Source: Mycolicibacterium aubagnense (GTDB lineage Bacteria; Actinomycetota; Actinomycetes; Mycobacteriales; Mycobacteriaceae). Taken from it: DNA of 64,000 nt. The DNA lies in NCBI RefSeq assembly GCF_010730955.1, contig NZ_AP022577.1:806001-870000 (forward strand), written 5' to 3'. Position 1 is the first letter of the stretch. Each line of letters opens with the position of its first letter. The notes under the pieces were generated by a model. The model ran no database searches and had not been told where the DNA came from. It saw nothing but the letters and a program-made list of their open reading frames with translations. Positions 28,969 to 37,825 of the stretch are shown here, piece by piece. Both the position numbers and the translations under genes were made by a program.

Positions 28969-29163
28969 TTACTCCGCCGGCCGCCGATCGTCGTCAAATT
29001 CGGGAATCGGACGGTGTTGATCGAGCGTGTCCGCGAGGTCGGCATCCCATTGCTGCACAACGCCATTCACCCACGTTTCGTCGGCATCCGCCAAGGTGTC
29101 TCCGACAGACTGCCCCTGCTCAGCCAGGTCCGCGTCGTCTCCGCGGGGAATAGGTTCGGTCAT
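28969..29163 (-). CDS. Small acidic protein of unknown function
   Basis: A 64-residue, strongly acidic protein (MTEPIPRGDDADLAEQGQSV, later VQQWDADLADTLDQHRPIPE). I have seen similar short acidic proteins with a DADxxEQ start and a QHRPxP end in actinobacteria but cannot give a function. ATG 29163 follows GGAGTTTCTC, a good ribosome site. It lies downstream of the kinase gene at 29285 on the same strand. Confidence 0.65.
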   Translation of the reverse strand: MTEPIPRGDDADLAEQGQSVGDTLADADETWVNGVVQQWDADLADTLDQHRPIPEFDDDRRPAE

Positions 29164-29284
29164 GAGAAACTCCAGTCGTCGTGCTGTTCAGGCCTATGTC
29201 CATGCTGCGTAGATCCGGCCGCTCGCCACAGGGTCATCGGTCATCTCCTGACGCACCGCCTGGCGACACCACGATGTGTGCTCG

Positions 29285-31018
29285 TCAGGATTCGAGTTCG
29301 AGTGGGACAGTCCAACAGACGTGAGTGCCACCGGACGCCGGCGTCAGGAACTCGCACGTTCCGCCGAGTTGTTGAGCCCGCCGACTCATGTTCTCCAGAC
29401 CGCTGCGTCGGTGATTGTCGGCGGGGATACCCCTGCCATCGTCGAGGACATTGATCACCAACTCGTCGGCAACGTTGACCTCGACGGTCAAAGAACTGGC
29501 CCCGGAATGGCGCACCGCGTTGCTGATCGCTTCTGCGACAACGGCATGCGCGTGGTCAGAAAGTTCGGCACTGACGACCGTCAGGGGCCCGCGAATACGT
29601 ACGGTCGTGGTCAGGTCGCAGTGTTCGGTCAGCTCGACCGCTGTCGCCTGAATGCGCTCCCGGAAGCCGATTGCGCCGCCCGACGCCGACTGCAGATGGA
29701 AGATCGTCGTGCGAATTTCGGTGATGGTCGACTGGAGTTCGTCGATGGTGCGGGTGAGCCGAGCGATGATCTCCGGTGAATGGACCCGGGCGACTGTGCC
29801 CTGCAGATCCATCCCGGCGGCAAACAAGCGCTGGATGACGTGGTCATGCAGGTCGCGAGCGATTCGTTCACGGTCAGCGAGGATAGTGAGCTCACGGGCT
29901 TGTTCACTGGCCTCGGCCAGGGTAAGGGCCACTACTGCGTGATTGGCGAAAGCCACCACCCAGCTCAGGTCATCTGACGTGAACCGAGGTCGGTCGAAAC
30001 TCCGCACCAACGCAAGAACTCCGGTCACCCGATCCGCGGAACGTAGCGGCACCGCCATCGTCGGGCGCTCGCCGAGGTCGGAGAAGGTTGGAATGAGATG
30101 GCGGAAGGTCTCGGTGATCACCGCAGTTCCCGACCGGAACACCTCACCACTGGTGGACTCATCGATTGGCACCCGATAACCGATCGGCAGCTCGGCGCTG
30201 TGCTCGCCCGCCGCCGCGACCACAGCAAGCGCGTCGACAGATACGCCCGGCCGGTCGATGTCGTTCGGGATCAACACGATGACCTGCTCTGCGTCGGCCA
30301 GTTCGCGGACCCGCTCGGCGATCATCTGAAGTGGTGGCTCTGGCGAGGTTGCCGACAGCAGAGTTGAGGTGATTTCCCGCCCGGCGTTCATCCAGCGGGC
30401 CGAAGCCCGCTGCCTTTCGAACAAGCGGGCGTTGTCGATAGCCACGCCGGCCGCCGAACCCAGTGCCCGGATGGCGTTCTCATCGGATTCGGTGAACACA
30501 TAGCCGGCCCGATCGTCCGTGACGTACAGGCTGCCGTACACCTCACTTCGGATGACAATCGGCATGCCTAGAAACGCACGCATCGGCGGGTGGTGTTCGG
30601 GGAATCCGACCGCTGCGGGATGTTGGGTCAGATCGTCGACGCGCAGCGGCTCGGTACGGTCCAGCAACACGCCCAGCACGCCTTTACCGACCGGGAGATG
30701 CCCGATACGCGCCTGCAATTCGGCGCCGATCCCCTTGAACAGGAACGCATCGAGCATGCCATCAGGCCCCCTCACGCCCAGCGCGCCATAGCGTGACCCG
30801 GTCAACTCGATCGCAGCATCGATGATCCTGTGCAAGGTCGTGTCCAGATCCAGGTCCCCACCGATGCCGACGATCACGCGCAGCAACGACTCCATCTGGT
30901 CGCGTCCAGCCAAAAGCTCGTCGAGTTGTTCATGCATCTCGCCGAACAGCCCCCGCCGGCTCAGCCGCGAAAACACCGAACCGGTGCCGTCTTCGGTGGT
31001 GTTCACCCTGCTCCGCAC
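29285..31018 (-). CDS. Second DevS/DosT-type sensor histidine kinase
   Basis: A 577-residue kinase with GAF-A, GAF-B, HisKA_3 and HATPase_c. The predicted haem-ligand His143 is in [11 protein letters not shown]. The phospho-histidine lies in [20 protein letters not shown], and the nucleotide site has NVLDDGRGIP and EAISNAVRHSG. It is about as long as DosS/DosT. No response regulator gene adjoins it, so the likely partner is DevR at 10591, as for the unlinked DosT of M. tuberculosis. The start could be the ATG at 31018 or a GTG five codons later. No clear DevR box precedes it. Confidence 0.92.
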   Translation of the reverse strand: MRSRVNTTEDGTGSVFSRLSRRGLFGEMHEQLDELLAGRDQMESLLRVIVGIGGDLDLDTTLHRIIDAAIELTGSRYGALGVRGPDGMLDAFLFKGIGAELQARIGHLPVGKGVLGVLLDRTEPLRVDDLTQHPAAVGFPEHHPPMRAFLGMPIVIRSEVYGSLYVTDDRAGYVFTESDENAIRALGSAAGVAIDNARLFERQRASARWMNAGREITSTLLSATSPEPPLQMIAERVRELADAEQVIVLIPNDIDRPGVSVDALAVVAAAGEHSAELPIGYRVPIDESTSGEVFRSGTAVITETFRHLIPTFSDLGERPTMAVPLRSADRVTGVLALVRSFDRPRFTSDDLSWVVAFANHAVVALTLAEASEQARELTILADRERIARDLHDHVIQRLFAAGMDLQGTVARVHSPEIIARLTRTIDELQSTITEIRTTIFHLQSASGGAIGFRERIQATAVELTEHCDLTTTVRIRGPLTVVSAELSDHAHAVVAEAISNAVRHSGASSLTVEVNVADELVINVLDDGRGIPADNHRRSGLENMSRRAQQLGGTCEFLTPASGGTHVCWTVPLELES

Positions 31019-31289
31019 CTCCGCACACGCAATCGCGTAACTTCACGCTACGCCCACTTCGTTCAGTTGTCGCTGCTCCGACCCGAATACTTACGGGTGG
31101 TCAATTACGCGACAGGGTGTTTGTGGATCCGGCGGCGCATCGCAGCGCGTCGTTTCCCCGAGCAGATGTTCGCCGATTTGTGTCAAGCCGCGGCAAGTCC
31201 GGCCGAGCGTGCGGACGAGGGTGACGGGCAAGGTGAGGGCCCGCTGATCACGCTCCCCTTTGGCTCATGATTCAGCGGTCTCCCAGATA
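31019..31289. other. Intergenic region without a recognised gene
   Basis: About 270 bases between the kinase start and the DevR-like box at 31290. I see only a short inverted repeat (ACCCG at 31081-31085, CGGGT at 31094-31098) and no supported coding frame. Confidence 0.5.
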
Positions 31290-31309
31290 TTGGGGACTTT
31301 CGCCTGTTG
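31290..31309. promoter_or_regulatory. DevR/DosR-like box
   Basis: Core GGGACTTTCGCCTG at 31293-31306, with the consensus TTG before it. It lies 59 bases before the start at 31365, the same spacing as the box before 41594. Confidence 0.65.
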
Positions 31310-31364
31310 CCGCGCAGGAAACTATGAGCCGATGATGAGGGCCACCGTCGCCCGAGGAGCAGCC

Positions 31365-31736
31365 ATGATCGATCAGCATTGGGACACAGATCACTCAATC
31401 CTTACCGTTCGGCCTGAATCGGCCTTGAGCACAGGCGATTTTGCTGCGCTTGCCAGAGCTGTCGACCCAAAGATCGAGCAAGATGGTGATCTCGACGGCC
31501 TTATCATCGATGCGCCACGGTTCCCCGGGTGGGACAGCTACGGCGCGATGGTCAGTCACGTCCGGTTCGTGCATGATCATCACCGACACGTGAAGAAGAT
31601 CGCCATCGTCACCGATTTGCCCGTCGCCGGAGTCACCCAGCATCTAGCCTCGCATGTCGTCTCGGCGCAAATCCGCCAGTTCCCTGCGGGTCACGTCCAG
31701 CAAGCCAACAGTTGGATTACCGACGGGCTGCGGTAG
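31365..31736 (+). CDS. SpoIIAA-like (STAS/SEC14-type) protein
   Basis: A 123-residue protein starting MIDQHWDTDHSILTVRPESA. The alternating strand/helix pattern and the blocks DLDGLIIDAPRFPGWDSYGA and KKIAIVTDLP fit the SpoIIAA-like family. Family knowledge: the fold resembles anti-anti-sigma STAS domains but no phosphorylated serine is established here, and the function is unknown. ATG 31365 follows CGAGGAGCAGCC; upstream codons in frame have no ribosome site. It converges with the BON protein gene. Confidence 0.78.
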   Translation: MIDQHWDTDHSILTVRPESALSTGDFAALARAVDPKIEQDGDLDGLIIDAPRFPGWDSYGAMVSHVRFVHDHHRHVKKIAIVTDLPVAGVTQHLASHVVSAQIRQFPAGHVQQANSWITDGLR

Positions 31737-31742
31737 CTGCAG

Positions 31743-32396
31743 CTATGAAACGTGAAGCAGGTCCTTCACGCTTTTGACTCCTGGAACTGCCCAAGCAGCA
31801 TGGCGCGCCGCGTCCGCATCGGACTCCGAACGCACCGTGCCCCTCAAAGTCACAGTGCCGTCGCCGGTTTCGACGACGATGTTGTTGACTTCGGCGTTCA
31901 CCGTGCGTGCCAATTCCATCCGGATCCGCTCCCGCACGTCGGCGACCTTTGGTGCGTCATTGATATCCATGTTGTTACGCACGTTTTTGACACCGCGAAT
32001 GTTCTTGACGGCGTTCGCCGCGGCAGCACGCTGAAAGTGCCAGTCCACCTTGCCCGTCAACGTGACGATGCCGTCGCGAACAGTCGCTTCAATGGTATCG
32101 GGTAGATCGCTGTGCGACTGCAACACCGTCGCCGCTGCCGCTGCGATATCGGTGTCATTGCGGACATGGGTTCCGAGTACTTCGACGCGCAGGTCATCCG
32201 CCAAGGCGCGAACCCCCAGTACACGCCAAATCGCTTGGACTGCTTCGTGTTTCTGCCAACATGTGGGCACAGCTCCCGTCAGCGTCACCACTCCGTCAGC
32301 CGCGGTGACCCCGATACGGGAGCACTCGATCGCCGGGTCAGCCTTCAACTCTTCGAGAATATCCTCGACGAGCGCCGTGTCGTCTTTCAAGTACAT
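31743..32396 (-). CDS. Triple BON-domain protein
   Basis: A 217-residue protein made of three BON repeats (about 8-75, 78-148 and 150-217). Each has the VTLTG/VTLRG turn (GVVTLTGAVPT, GIVTLTGKVDW, GTVTLRGTVRS) followed by a helix and a GVKxV-type strand. No signal peptide is visible, so a cytosolic or membrane-associated role is likely. Family knowledge: BON domains occur in OsmY and related stress proteins and may bind membranes. ATG 32396 follows GCGGAAGGCTCACG. A DevR-like box lies 89 bases upstream. Confidence 0.87.
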   Translation of the reverse strand: MYLKDDTALVEDILEELKADPAIECSRIGVTAADGVVTLTGAVPTCWQKHEAVQAIWRVLGVRALADDLRVEVLGTHVRNDTDIAAAAATVLQSHSDLPDTIEATVRDGIVTLTGKVDWHFQRAAAANAVKNIRGVKNVRNNMDINDAPKVADVRERIRMELARTVNAEVNNIVVETGDGTVTLRGTVRSESDADAARHAAWAVPGVKSVKDLLHVS

Positions 32397-32481
32397 CGTG
32401 AGCCTTCCGCCCGATTATCATGTGTTCTACTTCTGCCTACCCTGGTAATTCACCGGATGCGACATGCATAAGACCTGGCTC

Positions 32482-32501
32482 GAGATGACTTCAGTCCCTG
32501 C
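32482..32501. promoter_or_regulatory. DevR/DosR-like box
   Basis: Core ATGACTTCAGTCCC at 32485-32498, upstream of the BON gene (start 32396, minus strand) and just past the 3' end of the WS/DGAT gene. Confidence 0.55.
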
Positions 32502-32547
32502 AGCAACAGGAACCCCGAAGCCGAGCCATCTCTTGGCCTATCAATGG

Positions 32548-33975
32548 CTAACGGCGCCGGCCCCGGCGTGCGAGCGCGGCCTCCAACTCTGTCAGCACAT
32601 ATTCGGTCAGCGGCACTACGGACTCGATATCGGGCATGACCCGCCGCCCAGATATGTACCCGAACATCACCCGGTCGGCGTACGAGCACGTGGTCACGTT
32701 CAGGGCCTGACCGTCGATCGCCGTCGATACGGGGTAGATCTCCTCGAGATGAGCGCCATTCCAGTACATCTCACTCTTCGGCCCGGGGACATGCGAGATC
32801 GACACGTTGTAGCCGCGACGTAGCCGCGGCGCAAATGGCATCAGCGGAGACAACACCGTCGGCCCGATACTCGGAGCGAGCAGGAGCGTCGTGACATTCG
32901 CGCCTCGTCGGGCCACTTGAGACTTCGCCCAGCCCATCGCCCGATGGATATGTGCCAGGCGGTCAACGTCATCTCCGAGGTGAGTGCCCAGCGAACACAA
33001 TTCGAGGCCGAACAGGTTTGCACGACGCTCGTCAGCCGGGCGTTCCTGTCCCTCGCGCGCCCGCACCGTGATAGGGCAGATCGCCACCAACGACCGGTCC
33101 GGGAGCTCACCGAGACCCGCGAGCCACTCACGCAGAACGCCGGCCACCACGGCGGTCAGCACGTCGTTGCCGGTCACCCCGGCGGCATCCCGGATCGCCC
33201 CGATGCGAGACTTGGGCAGACTCACGCCGGCAAATGCCCGTTCTCGGCCAAGGCGGCCGTTGAATCGGGTGTACGGGGCCCCGAACGGCAGTACGGCCAC
33301 TCCGGCGCCGATACTCGCGATCGCCGTTGATATTTCGCCCATCGCAAGTTCGCGAGCAAAACCCAAGCCTGAGATGACGCCATGCGCCGCCGTGTGCGCC
33401 AGCTCCACAGGGTTCCGAAGCAATCGGTAAGCGCCACCACGGCCCTGGTCCGGCTCCTGTCGCACGGCGAAGAACGGTGGCGCGCCCCGGCACTCGGGAT
33501 CGGTAGTCAGCGCGCGACCGATCATCTTCATTCCGGCGACACCGTCGATCACGGTGTGGTGCACCTTGAGGTACAAGGCGAAGCGACCGTCCTCTAGACC
33601 GTCGATCAGATAGGCGATCCACATCGGTCGCGACCGGGCGAGCGGCTCGCTGTGCAACTCGCTCACCAACTTCCACAACGCATCGCGGTCTGCGCCGGCG
33701 GGTAAGGTTCGGCGCTCCAGATGATCTCGCATGTCGACGCATTCATCCGTGCGCCACATCCAGAAGCCTGCGGTGTCAAGGCCGATGTGTGGATGCCGGC
33801 GAAACCGCGGATCCATGTCAGTGGTGTCAGCAAGGCCCTGCTCAAACAGTTCATCGACGTATCCGGGCCCAGCCGTGGCGGGTGGTGCCAGAATCAGCAA
33901 CACAGCCACGTGTAGTGGATCGGAGAGCAACTCCGCCGTAAGCATCGCCGCGTCCAGCGGCTCCACCGGATTCAT
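32548..33975 (-). CDS. WS/DGAT wax ester synthase/diacylglycerol acyltransferase, second copy
   Basis: A 475-residue protein with the catalytic motif in YLKVHHTVIDGVAG and the block ISHVPGPKSEMYWNG near the C-terminus. It begins MNPVEPLDAAMLTAELLSDP. Family knowledge: acyl-CoA:diacylglycerol or alcohol acyltransferase producing storage lipid at the membrane. I chose ATG 33975 because the family domain begins there; the frame is open for 31 more codons. It is divergent from the Rv2627c-like gene across a region holding the box at 34081. Confidence 0.88.
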   Translation of the reverse strand: MNPVEPLDAAMLTAELLSDPLHVAVLLILAPPATAGPGYVDELFEQGLADTTDMDPRFRRHPHIGLDTAGFWMWRTDECVDMRDHLERRTLPAGADRDALWKLVSELHSEPLARSRPMWIAYLIDGLEDGRFALYLKVHHTVIDGVAGMKMIGRALTTDPECRGAPPFFAVRQEPDQGRGGAYRLLRNPVELAHTAAHGVISGLGFARELAMGEISTAIASIGAGVAVLPFGAPYTRFNGRLGRERAFAGVSLPKSRIGAIRDAAGVTGNDVLTAVVAGVLREWLAGLGELPDRSLVAICPITVRAREGQERPADERRANLFGLELCSLGTHLGDDVDRLAHIHRAMGWAKSQVARRGANVTTLLLAPSIGPTVLSPLMPFAPRLRRGYNVSISHVPGPKSEMYWNGAHLEEIYPVSTAIDGQALNVTTCSYADRVMFGYISGRRVMPDIESVVPLTEYVLTELEAALARRGRRR

Positions 33976-34080
33976 CAGGTCAGCCCCAATTCCCGCAAAG
34001 CTCGGTATCCGAGTGCGATCAACTGCAACAATACCGTTGTCCCACGGCAATTTTCGGGAAACCGGCAATTGGCCGCTGCA

Positions 34081-34100
34081 GCCGGGACCTAATCCCCTAG
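34081..34100. promoter_or_regulatory. DevR/DosR-like box
   Basis: Core GGGACCTAATCCCC at 34084-34097. The last core base is 37 bases before ATG 34134, which would put a DevR-type start site at the ATG itself. Confidence 0.72.
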
Positions 34101-34133
34101 GCCGTCAATACGCCCCGAATTACGGTCGTCGAC

Positions 34134-35357
34134 ATGACAGCACCTGCGCACGACGACGGGCCACGGGCGGTTCCAGCCGACCTGCCCTCGCGTGGTTACC
34201 GGGCGCTGGGCCACGTCATCCGGCCGTTTCGACGAGCCGGCCGCTACTACGCTCGATCCTGGCAGGAGTATCTGGAACACCGTCCCGATGCGCTTCCGGT
34301 GGCACGCCCCACGCTTGCACTGGCCACGCAAGCGTTCCGCGACGAAATTGTTCTCACCGGCATTCGGATCCTTCAGCCCCTTGGGGACCCACAACTGTTC
34401 GAGCAAATCAATCGCGAGGTGCGCGCCGGCATCGAATTCTACGGTCAACAAGGATGTTTGGATAATCCTGAAGAGTTCTTCGCCGCGCCACCGCCGCTCA
34501 CCGACGCCACCATCCGGCCGGTGGAATCCTATGGCCGGTCCTTCGAACGCATCGTGTTCGACAGCGGATACGAGCCGACAATCGGCGAGCCTGGCCGTGA
34601 ACGATGGCTCGGCTATTCCGCCAACCACCGTGAATATGCCTTGCTATTGCGGCACCACGAACCACGCCCGTGGCTGGTGTGTGTACACGGCGCCATGATG
34701 GGTCGCGGCAGGCTCGACCTCGCGCTCTTCCGGGCGTGGCACCTGCATGAGGATCTCGGCCTGAATCTTGTGCTGCCCGTCCTTCCCATGCACGGCCCGC
34801 GGGCCCGTGGTCTCCCGTCGGGCGCGGCGTTCCCCGGCCAGGACGTGCTCGACGATGTCCACGCCACGGCCCAGGCAGTGTGGGACGTACGGCGGCTCCT
34901 GTCCTGGATACGCACGCAAGAGCCCGACTCGCCGATCGGCATGAACAGCATCTCCCTCGGCGGCTACATCACTTCGCTCGTCGCCAGCCTTGACGATGGC
35001 CTCACGTGCGCAATTCTCGGTGTCCCGGTCGCCGACATGACCGAACTACTCGGGCGCCATGCCGGGATGAAGCACAGCGACCCACGTCGCGAGACGGTGA
35101 ACCTGGCGGCGCCGCTGGGCCGAATGGTCTCGCCACTGTCGTTGACTCCGCGCGTCCCCTTCCCCGGCCGCTTCATTTACGCCGGTATCGCCGATCAACT
35201 GGTGCATCCGCGCGAGCAGGTGGTACGCCTCTGGGAGCACTGGGGCCGGCCCGAAATCGTCTGGTATCAGGGCGGACACACGGGATTCTTCGAGTCGCGG
35301 CCAGTGCAGCAGTTCGTCGACGCCGCGCTCCTGCAGTCGGGGCTCATCAACTCCTGA
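34134..35357 (+). CDS. Rv2627c-like alpha/beta-hydrolase
   Basis: A 407-residue protein matching Rv2627c over its whole length, for example LPVARPTLALATQAFRDEIV, EPRPWLVCVHGAMMGRG and LPVLPMHGPRARGLPSGAAF. The nucleophile elbow is probably SISLGG, and the catalytic His lies in YQGGHTGFFESRPV. Family knowledge: Rv2627c is a DosR-regulon protein without a proven substrate. There is no ribosome site before ATG 34134, which agrees with a leaderless transcript predicted from the box position. It is divergent from the WS/DGAT gene. Confidence 0.87.
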   Translation: MTAPAHDDGPRAVPADLPSRGYRALGHVIRPFRRAGRYYARSWQEYLEHRPDALPVARPTLALATQAFRDEIVLTGIRILQPLGDPQLFEQINREVRAGIEFYGQQGCLDNPEEFFAAPPPLTDATIRPVESYGRSFERIVFDSGYEPTIGEPGRERWLGYSANHREYALLLRHHEPRPWLVCVHGAMMGRGRLDLALFRAWHLHEDLGLNLVLPVLPMHGPRARGLPSGAAFPGQDVLDDVHATAQAVWDVRRLLSWIRTQEPDSPIGMNSISLGGYITSLVASLDDGLTCAILGVPVADMTELLGRHAGMKHSDPRRETVNLAAPLGRMVSPLSLTPRVPFPGRFIYAGIADQLVHPREQVVRLWEHWGRPEIVWYQGGHTGFFESRPVQQFVDAALLQSGLINS

Positions 35358-35444
35358 ACAGCCGAAGCGTCGGCAGTCCCCAAAGATGAGTGCTCCCAAT
35401 GAGTACCAACGAATGGGTCGTGAGGTTCCGGCACGAGCGCCGGA

Positions 35445-36338
35445 CTAGCGTTGCCGCGCCACGATGACGGGAACACGGGCCGCCTGAACCACTGCAGTGC
35501 TCACCGATCCGAGCAGCATCCGGACGAATCCTCCCCGGCCATGGCTACCCACGACGATCAGCTGAGCCGACTCGGCCTCAGCGAGCAGATGGCGAGCCGG
35601 TTGATCCAAGACCACCACTCGGCGCACCCGCACATCGGGATAGCGTTCCTGCCACCCAGCCAGCCGCTCGGCCAACTCTTCTTCGGTTCTGGGACGGACA
35701 ACCGACCACTGCTCCGCGGGGAACTCCGACGAATCGGCATCGCTCCAGGCGTGCAGGGCCACCAATTCGGCTCCGCGCCATGAGGCTTCGTCAAAGGCGA
35801 TAGCGGTGGCCAACTCCGAGGCCGGCGAACCGTCGATGCCCACCACCACCGGCGCCTGCGGTCCCGCCGCAGCTTCATCGTGGATGACGGCGACCGGGCA
35901 ATGAGCGTGATGCACCAGCGCAGTGCTGATTGAGCCCAACAAGACACGTTGGAGGCGGCCCTGACCGCGGCAGCCCACCACCACCATCTGTGAGTCACTG
36001 CTCAGCTCGACCAGGGTCGGCACGCTCGGCGAGTAGAGCACGTCGCCGCGCACGTGAATGTCTGCGGTGTCGCCGACCGCTTCCTTGGCAACACGGATGG
36101 CGTCGGCGATGATTCGTCGACCCTCCGATTCCAGCTGTTGGAAGAAATCCTCCGGGAGCGGTGTCGCGGTGATGCCCCAACCTCCCCAACCGCCCATGGG
36201 CGTCGGCAACACATGCACCACAGACAACGCGACGTTTCGCAGGCCCGCCTCACGGGCTGCCCAGCGCACCGCCGCGTCGGACCAGGGCGACCCGTCGACT
36301 CCGACCAGAATTCCTCGATCTGCTGACCCACTCGACAT
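35445..36338 (-). CDS. Universal stress protein, Rv2623/Rv1996-like
   Basis: A 297-residue protein with two clear UspA domains: [22 protein letters not shown] with loop [20 protein letters not shown], and [23 protein letters not shown] with loop [20 protein letters not shown]. Both nucleotide loops (G-2x-G-9x-G-S) look intact, so it probably binds ATP at both sites, as known for Rv2623. Family knowledge: Rv2623 is one of the most strongly DosR-induced proteins and affects growth control. ATG 36338 is chosen by alignment with Rv2623 (MSSGN...). Confidence 0.9.
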   Translation of the reverse strand: MSSGSADRGILVGVDGSPWSDAAVRWAAREAGLRNVALSVVHVLPTPMGGWGGWGITATPLPEDFFQQLESEGRRIIADAIRVAKEAVGDTADIHVRGDVLYSPSVPTLVELSSDSQMVVVGCRGQGRLQRVLLGSISTALVHHAHCPVAVIHDEAAAGPQAPVVVGIDGSPASELATAIAFDEASWRGAELVALHAWSDADSSEFPAEQWSVVRPRTEEELAERLAGWQERYPDVRVRRVVVLDQPARHLLAEAESAQLIVVGSHGRGGFVRMLLGSVSTAVVQAARVPVIVARQR

Positions 36339-36433
36339 CTTGACCCTCGATTCGAACTCCGCCGGGAAATTCGCGCCTAGCCAGCGAAGGCGCAGCACAG
36401 CTCCGACGTTAGGAGCCCGAGTGCGTCCTCGTC

Positions 36434-36453
36434 ACGGGGCCATTCGTCACCGT
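36434..36453. promoter_or_regulatory. DevR/DosR-like box, tentative
   Basis: Core GGGCCATTCGTCAC at 36437-36450, 99 bases before the USP start at 36338. A weaker GGGCCCTGACGGCC stands 30 bases further upstream. Confidence 0.4.
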
Positions 36454-36618
36454 CACAGAGGCCGTCGGGCCCTGACGGCCCCGCGCCCCCAAATCGGTGG
36501 CGTGAAGCTGCCTGAAGAGACCATCGACCATGGCACCTGAGGACTTCTGGCGCTACGAGGCCGGCCCGCGCGGCCGATAGCGTGGAACGCGAATTGCACT
36601 CAATCGAGAGGTCCTGGC

Positions 36619-36936
36619 ATGCCCGAAACCACGAAGTCGACATCCTCGTCGAACACGATCTCCCCATCTTCGTCGTCAACCGACGTGCTTGACGAGTTCC
36701 GCGAATCAGCCCGCATGGGTCAGCACGCCGCAGCCGAAGCGTGGCGCCAGTTCAACAAGGTCCTGGACGAGGCGATCCCAGAAGCCATCCATCCGCTGCG
36801 GGCCAAGGTCGTCGACGCGGCAATCAGCCTGGCCGACACTCTGGCCGCTGCGCAATATCAGTTCCACCGCAACCTCATCCGTACTACCGAGGGCGCGCTG
36901 ACGCGCACGGATGGCAAGGAGAAGGACAACGACTGA
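36619..36936 (+). CDS. Small helical hypothetical protein
   Basis: A 105-residue protein with a Ser/Thr-rich N-terminus (TKSTSSSNTISPSSSSTD) followed by a long helical region (DVLDEFRESARMGQHAAAEA, then AAISLADTLAAAQYQFHRNL). It resembles small helical proteins found beside stress genes, with no known function. GAGAGG lies 10 bases before ATG 36619. A strong hairpin terminator follows at 36971. Confidence 0.65.
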   Translation: MPETTKSTSSSNTISPSSSSTDVLDEFRESARMGQHAAAEAWRQFNKVLDEAIPEAIHPLRAKVVDAAISLADTLAAAQYQFHRNLIRTTEGALTRTDGKEKDND

Positions 36937-36970
36937 CCCGCTCCATCGGGGCACCACTTGGCAACCACCC

Positions 36971-37003
36971 CGGGACGGCCCATGTTGGCATTGGGCCGCC
37001 CCG
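36971..37003. terminator. Bidirectional hairpin terminator
   Basis: CGGGACGGCCCA (36971-36982) pairs with TGGGCCGCCCCG (36992-37003), 11 of 12 pairs with a 9-base loop. It lies between convergent genes ending at 36936 and 37019. No T-run follows, as is common in mycobacteria. Confidence 0.65.
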
Positions 37004-37018
37004 GCTGGTCGATGAGTT

Positions 37019-37417
37019 TCAGCGCGTTACCGGAGATTGCCGGCTCATTTTGAGGTAGTTCGCGATGCCGAACCTGCCGAATTCACGCGCGCGATGCGGC
37101 GACAGCAGGCCGGCTGCTGTCGGCGCATCGATGATCACCGGTTCGGCGGCGTTGAAGGATTCTCCGTGAACCCGGATGGTGGCACGTCCCCTGGCCTGAA
37201 CATTGCGGAGCCAGTCGACATTCGTACCGTAGGGCAGCGGGATGATGAAACCGCCGCTCACCTCTTCGATGACCACCGGGGTCGCGTAGTTCTTCCCGGA
37301 GCGTCGTCCAGTGTGCTCGATAACCCCGGCGTACCAATATTTTCGGCCGGCGGCCACAAGCATGAGCGGATTCAGTACATGCTTGTTGAACACCCGAACC
37401 ACGTCACGGACGGTCAT
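37019..37417 (-). CDS. Ddn-type deazaflavin (F420)-dependent nitroreductase family protein
   Basis: A 132-residue split-barrel protein. It has VIEHTGRRSGKNYATPVVI (the F420-binding block of Ddn-like proteins), NVDWLRNVQARGRATIRVHG and a C-terminal FGRFGIANYL. Family knowledge: Ddn homologues use reduced cofactor F420 to reduce quinones such as menaquinone, protecting cells from oxidative and nitrosative stress. The N-terminus (MTVRDVVRVFNKHVLNPLML) may associate with the membrane. It is last in a probable three-gene operon with a small membrane protein and a PNPOx-like protein. Confidence 0.83.
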   Translation of the reverse strand: MTVRDVVRVFNKHVLNPLMLVAAGRKYWYAGVIEHTGRRSGKNYATPVVIEEVSGGFIIPLPYGTNVDWLRNVQARGRATIRVHGESFNAAEPVIIDAPTAAGLLSPHRAREFGRFGIANYLKMSRQSPVTR

Positions 37418-37493
37418 CGTCGTTCCCTGCCAGTCAGTTGGCTTCGCGTCCCGAAGGACTTCCGATCGGGCCAGCGGGCGACCCCGCCGAGAC

Positions 37494-37778
37494 CTACCGT
37501 GTGGTGGGCCCCATCATGCCGGGTCCCGTCATCGGCCCGGGTTCCATGGTGCAACTCGGCCCTTGCTGCGGTTGGTAATGCCGGTAGCCGCCGTGCCAGT
37601 ACCCACCACTGCTGTAGGTTCCGGCACAGAAGCCGCTGAAAAAGATCAGGGCGACGATGAAAACGATGCCCGCGACTATGCCCACCCAGGCGGCGACCTG
37701 GGTCAACCGACTGGGCTGTACTGACAGCGACGTGGTGACTATCGCTGTGTCAGTGGGTGATTCAGAGCTTTCGCCCAT
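37494..37778 (-). CDS. Small single-pass membrane protein
   Basis: A 94-residue protein with one membrane segment (about 30-52, VAAWVGIVAGIVFIVALIFF) and an outer tail rich in Gly, His, Tyr and Pro (GGYWHGGYRHYQPQQG, then MTGPGMMGPTTR). The His/Met-rich tail could bind metal, but that is a guess. ATG 37778 follows AAGGATC. It lies between the PNPOx-like gene (47 bases upstream) and the Ddn-like gene (76 bases downstream), so one transcript is likely. Confidence 0.7.
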   Translation of the reverse strand: MGESSESPTDTAIVTTSLSVQPSRLTQVAAWVGIVAGIVFIVALIFFSGFCAGTYSSGGYWHGGYRHYQPQQGPSCTMEPGPMTGPGMMGPTTR

Positions 37779-37825
37779 GATCCTTGTCTTCCTCACTCTG
37801 TACTGCCGCGCGGCGGTCCGCACAG

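Noticed and set aside
29180..29205. CAGGCCTATGTCCA as a box for the small acidic gene and second kinase
   Set aside because: The left arm differs at three of five positions.
36464..36553. Further DevR-like half-sites (GGGCCCTGACGGCC and AGGACTTCTGGCGC)
   Set aside because: Right arms do not match GTCCC; mentioned only as weak company of the box at 36434.
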